The notes below the pieces were generated by a model. The model was not told the DNA's origin. It ran no database searches and saw only the letters and a list, made by a program, of their open reading frames with translations. Both the position numbers and the translations under genes were made by a program. This document shows, piece after piece, positions 6,087 to 7,805 of a stretch of 7,805 nt of DNA (within the stretch, counting starts at the first letter, position 1; each line of letters opens with the position of its first letter). The stretch comes from Fibrobacter sp. GTDB lineage: Bacteria; Fibrobacterota; Fibrobacteria; Fibrobacterales; Fibrobacteraceae. Where the stretch lies: contig JAFWRL010000022.1 of the NCBI GenBank assembly GCA_017520105.1, positions 1-7,805 of the forward strand. The letters are read 5' to 3'.

Positions 6087-6197
6087 AGTAGAAAGTAGTT
6101 AGTGGTTGGTGGTTAGTGGTTAGAATTGCTATAAGAACGTTCCTTTTACGTTCCTGCACACTAACCACTGCTTACTAACCACTAATCACTGTTTACA
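6087..6197. repeat. heptad repeat B, facing arms around an inner palindrome
   Basis: The left arm has five 7-mers in register at 6087-6121 (AGTAGAA, AGTAGTT, AGTGGTT, GGTGGTT, AGTGGTT). The right arm carries their complements in register at 6163-6197 (AACCACT, GCTTACT, AACCACT, AATCACT, GTTTACA) and reaches the yejB stop codon. The 41-base centre holds GAACGT (6135-6140) pairing with ACGTTC (6148-6153), and ACGTTCCT twice (6137-6144 and 6148-6155). The element lies between the 3' end of yejB and the kinase promoter. It can fold into a long imperfect hairpin. No T run marks it as a normal terminator. No coding function is seen. Confidence 0.85.
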
Positions 6198-6199
6198 GC

Positions 6200-7216
6200 T
6201 TACGAAAACTTGATTCTTGGATCGACAACCGTATAGAGGATATCGCTGAAGAGACGGCCCACCATTGCCATGAGGCTGCTGAGGAAAATGATACCCATGA
6301 CCACGTTGTAGTCACGGTTGACCATGGAATTGTAGTACAAAAGCCCCATGCCATCGATATCGAAGACTTTCTCGATAAGGAGCGCGCCCGCGAACATGAG
6401 CGTACAAATTTCGGAAAGGCGCGTGGCAATCGGGATAAGTGCGTTGCGGAGCGCATGGCGAACAAGTGCTTGATTGAAGTTCAAGCCTTTTGCCAATGCG
6501 GTGCGCATGTAATCGCGGCCCAATTCCTCCAGCGCAGAGTTTTTCATGAGGAACGTGAGGAACGCAAACTCGCTAATCATGTAGCAGAAAATCGGGAGCG
6601 CCAGATGTTGAGCCAAATCAAACACCTTGCCAAAGAACGTAAAATCCTCGAAGTCGTCGCTCGTGAGACCGCCCAGCGGGAAAATGTCCAAGTATGAACC
6701 GCCCGCAAGGAAAATGATAAGCAAAATGCCAAGAGCATACCCCGGCATCACGTAGCCCGAAAAAATAAATCCCGACGAAATTGAATCGAGCTTGCTGCCG
6801 TGATGCACCGCCTTCCAAAGTCCCAGCGGAATGCAGATAAGGTAACTCAAGAAGAACGAAGTCACGCCAAAGAACAAGGAAATCGGGAAGCGGCTTACAA
6901 TCACGTCCCACACCGGGAGTCCGTACGTATAGCTTTCACCGAGATTCAAATGCAATACGTTCCAAAGCCACGTGAGGTAACGCTTCCACGCGGGCTGGTC
7001 AAAGCCGAAGTACGCCTGGATTTGCGCAATTTGGTCTGGCGAGAGCGCCTTGGACGCATCTACCCCGCCCTTCATCGACGCGGCCTGCTGTGCACGAGAA
7101 ATCAGCTCCTCGACCGGACCGCCCGGCAAGAGCTGAATCAGGATAAAGCATACCAACGAAATCCCGATTAAAGTCGGAATCATCAAGAGCAGGCGGCGGA
7201 GGATATAGGAACGCAT
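6200..7216 (-). CDS. yejB: YejB-type peptide ABC transporter permease
   Basis: An inner-membrane permease of 338 residues (OppB/DppB family) for oligopeptide-type substrates. YejB works with binding protein YejA, permease YejE and ATPase YejF. Evidence: the N-terminus MRSYILRRLLLMIPTL with TM1 at about residues 9-30, LPGGPVEELI (30-39), a GFDQP-type region with NLGESY (91-96), IPLGLWKAVHHGSKLD (129-144), AGGSYLDIFPLGGL (171-184), the EAA loop with the RTALAKGL core (about 230-264) that contacts the ATPase, LLIEKVFDIDGMGLL (279-293), and the C-terminus YTVVDPRIKF, close to the E. coli YejB ending. It is slightly shorter than E. coli YejB. No yejA, yejE or yejF is adjacent: dapB lies upstream and a kinase gene downstream, with heptad repeats on both sides. 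The start has no Shine-Dalgarno; its leader is pyrimidine-rich repeat. Confidence 0.93.
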   Translation of the reverse strand: MRSYILRRLLLMIPTLIGISLVCFILIQLLPGGPVEELISRAQQAASMKGGVDASKALSPDQIAQIQAYFGFDQPAWKRYLTWLWNVLHLNLGESYTYGLPVWDVIVSRFPISLFFGVTSFFLSYLICIPLGLWKAVHHGSKLDSISSGFIFSGYVMPGYALGILLIIFLAGGSYLDIFPLGGLTSDDFEDFTFFGKVFDLAQHLALPIFCYMISEFAFLTFLMKNSALEELGRDYMRTALAKGLNFNQALVRHALRNALIPIATRLSEICTLMFAGALLIEKVFDIDGMGLLYYNSMVNRDYNVVMGIIFLSSLMAMVGRLFSDILYTVVDPRIKFS

Positions 7217-7220
7217 TTGC

Positions 7221-7290
7221 AGTAGGAAGTTGGAAGTAGGAAGTAGGAAGGGAACTATTACTGTCTACTTCCTACCGTCTACTGTCTACT
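7221..7290. repeat. heptad repeat C, 70 bp equal to ten 7-bp periods
   Basis: The left arm is 7221-7248 (AGTAGGA, AGTTGGA, AGTAGGA, AGTAGGA). The centre is 14 bases (7249-7262). The right arm is 7263-7290 (GTCTACT, TCCTACC, GTCTACT, GTCTACT). The arms are imperfect complements and can form a long hairpin. The element fills nearly all of the gap between the dapB stop (7294) and the yejB start (7216), leaving 3-4 bases on each side. No promoter is visible in the gap. Confidence 0.87.
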
Positions 7291-7293
7291 TGT

Positions 7294-7805
7294 TTATCTC
7301 ATCTTGCCGGAGCGTAACACGTCCATCATGTTGAAGGGTTTGGCGGTGCCGGCAGCAAGCTGTTCGGCGAGGAAGTTCACGGCGTCAACGGTGCCCTCGG
7401 CGTAAATCTTACGGCCGCACACGTTGTGCTGGAACTCGAAATGCACCGTACCGTCGGCGCTGTCGAGGCTGTAGGTGTGGAAGGCGTGACCGCCGAGGTA
7501 TTCCTCGGGCACGTGCATGCGTTCCATCTGTTCTTTTTCGTTGCGGACCTTCTCGATGTCATCGACGGAGAAATCGAAGCCCATCTTCTGGAAGTCGCTC
7601 ACCACGGCCTTTGCCGTACCGCTGGTGTCGGCCTTGGTCTTCTGGTGGCTTTCGACCACGGAGAGCTTATAGCCGCTGAACGCCGTCGGGAATTCCTTGG
7701 CCAAGAATTCAATCATCATCTGGAAGGCGACAATCTGCTTTGCCATGTTGGGGGCAATCACGCTCGGATGGTTTGCATCAGCCACGAGCTTCGCGAGCGC
7801 CTCGC
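7294..7805 (-). CDS. dapB: dihydrodipicolinate (4-hydroxy-tetrahydrodipicolinate) reductase, plant-type, 5' part beyond window
   Basis: NAD(P)H-dependent reductase of the diaminopimelate/lysine pathway, cytoplasmic. Only the C-terminal part is present: the frame stays open to the right edge, so the GTG at 7785 is not the start, and the N-terminal Rossmann domain lies outside. The motif ESHQKTKADTSGTA (7612-7653) holds the substrate-binding histidine and lysine and the SGTA loop that correspond to the EMHHRHK-type motif of E. coli DapB. Further on, VPEEYLGGHAFHTYSL, the segment around FEFQHNVCGR, YAEGTVDAV and MMDVLRSGKMR are hallmarks of the plant-type DapB subfamily rather than the E. coli type. 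It lies 77 bases upstream of yejB in the same direction, and the two may be co-transcribed. Confidence 0.92.
   Translation of the reverse strand, partial: EALAKLVADANHPSVIAPNMAKQIVAFQMMIEFLAKEFPTAFSGYKLSVVESHQKTKADTSGTAKAVVSDFQKMGFDFSVDDIEKVRNEKEQMERMHVPEEYLGGHAFHTYSLDSADGTVHFEFQHNVCGRKIYAEGTVDAVNFLAEQLAAGTAKPFNMMDVLRSGKMR

Noticed and set aside
6087..6197. CRISPR array or phage attachment site
   Set aside because: The repeats are 7 bp without spacers and face each other as arms. There are no cas, integrase or tRNA features nearby.
2..7805. Horizontal transfer from plants suggested by plant-type DapB and a eukaryote-like MetRS tail
   Set aside because: Both subfamilies can occur in bacteria, base composition does not differ visibly from the neighbouring genes, and two resemblances are not evidence of transfer without trees.

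Overview
The window reads as chromosomal DNA from a Gram-negative bacterium. A Wzi-like outer-membrane barrel protein shows the outer membrane. My best guess is a Fibrobacter-type organism of the FCB group. This rests on overall style: TATATT elements placed directly before start codons, mid-range GC with many intergenic dispersed repeats, and a MetRS and a DapB of less common types. It is an inference, not a database match.

Layout, left to right. (1) The 3' part of metG (methionyl-tRNA synthetase, + strand) runs to 1777, followed by a small repeat/hairpin region and an intrinsic terminator near 1919-1944. (2) At 1957-2080 lies a 45-bp-period tandem array of a dispersed intergenic repeat, which leads into a TATATT promoter. 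(3) A compact + strand operon follows: a 64-residue single-pass membrane protein (2107-2301), a MauE/DoxX-like membrane protein with a CGC motif (2311-3036) and a Wzi-like outer-membrane protein (3036-4469). The first junction has its Shine-Dalgarno overlapping the stop codon; the second is a TAATG overlap. (4) The convergent gap 4470-4596 holds a heptad repeat and a 78-bp inverted pair of the dispersed repeat that can fold as a four-way junction. (5) A - strand pair follows: an AmgK/COG3178-type sugar-kinase-like phosphotransferase (start 6041, under a TTGTCA-N18-TATATT promoter) and a PTS EIIA type-2 protein joined by TAATG. (6) Further right, also on the - strand, are a stand-alone yejB peptide-ABC permease gene and the 3' part of a plant-type dapB. 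yejB is flanked on both sides by inverted arrays of 7-bp repeats.

The genes are mostly recognisable housekeeping, envelope and transport functions. The least explained material lies between them. It comprises two intergenic repeat families. One is a strict 7-bp-period repeat (consensus about AGTRGNN) arranged as facing arms that abut gene ends. The other is a CTGGATNCTTC/TCAGRATGACG element with a variable, often self-complementary core. The window also shows two promoters whose predicted start sites fall on or next to the initiation codon, which suggests leaderless mRNAs. I see no CRISPR array, tRNA, rRNA, transposase or phage gene.
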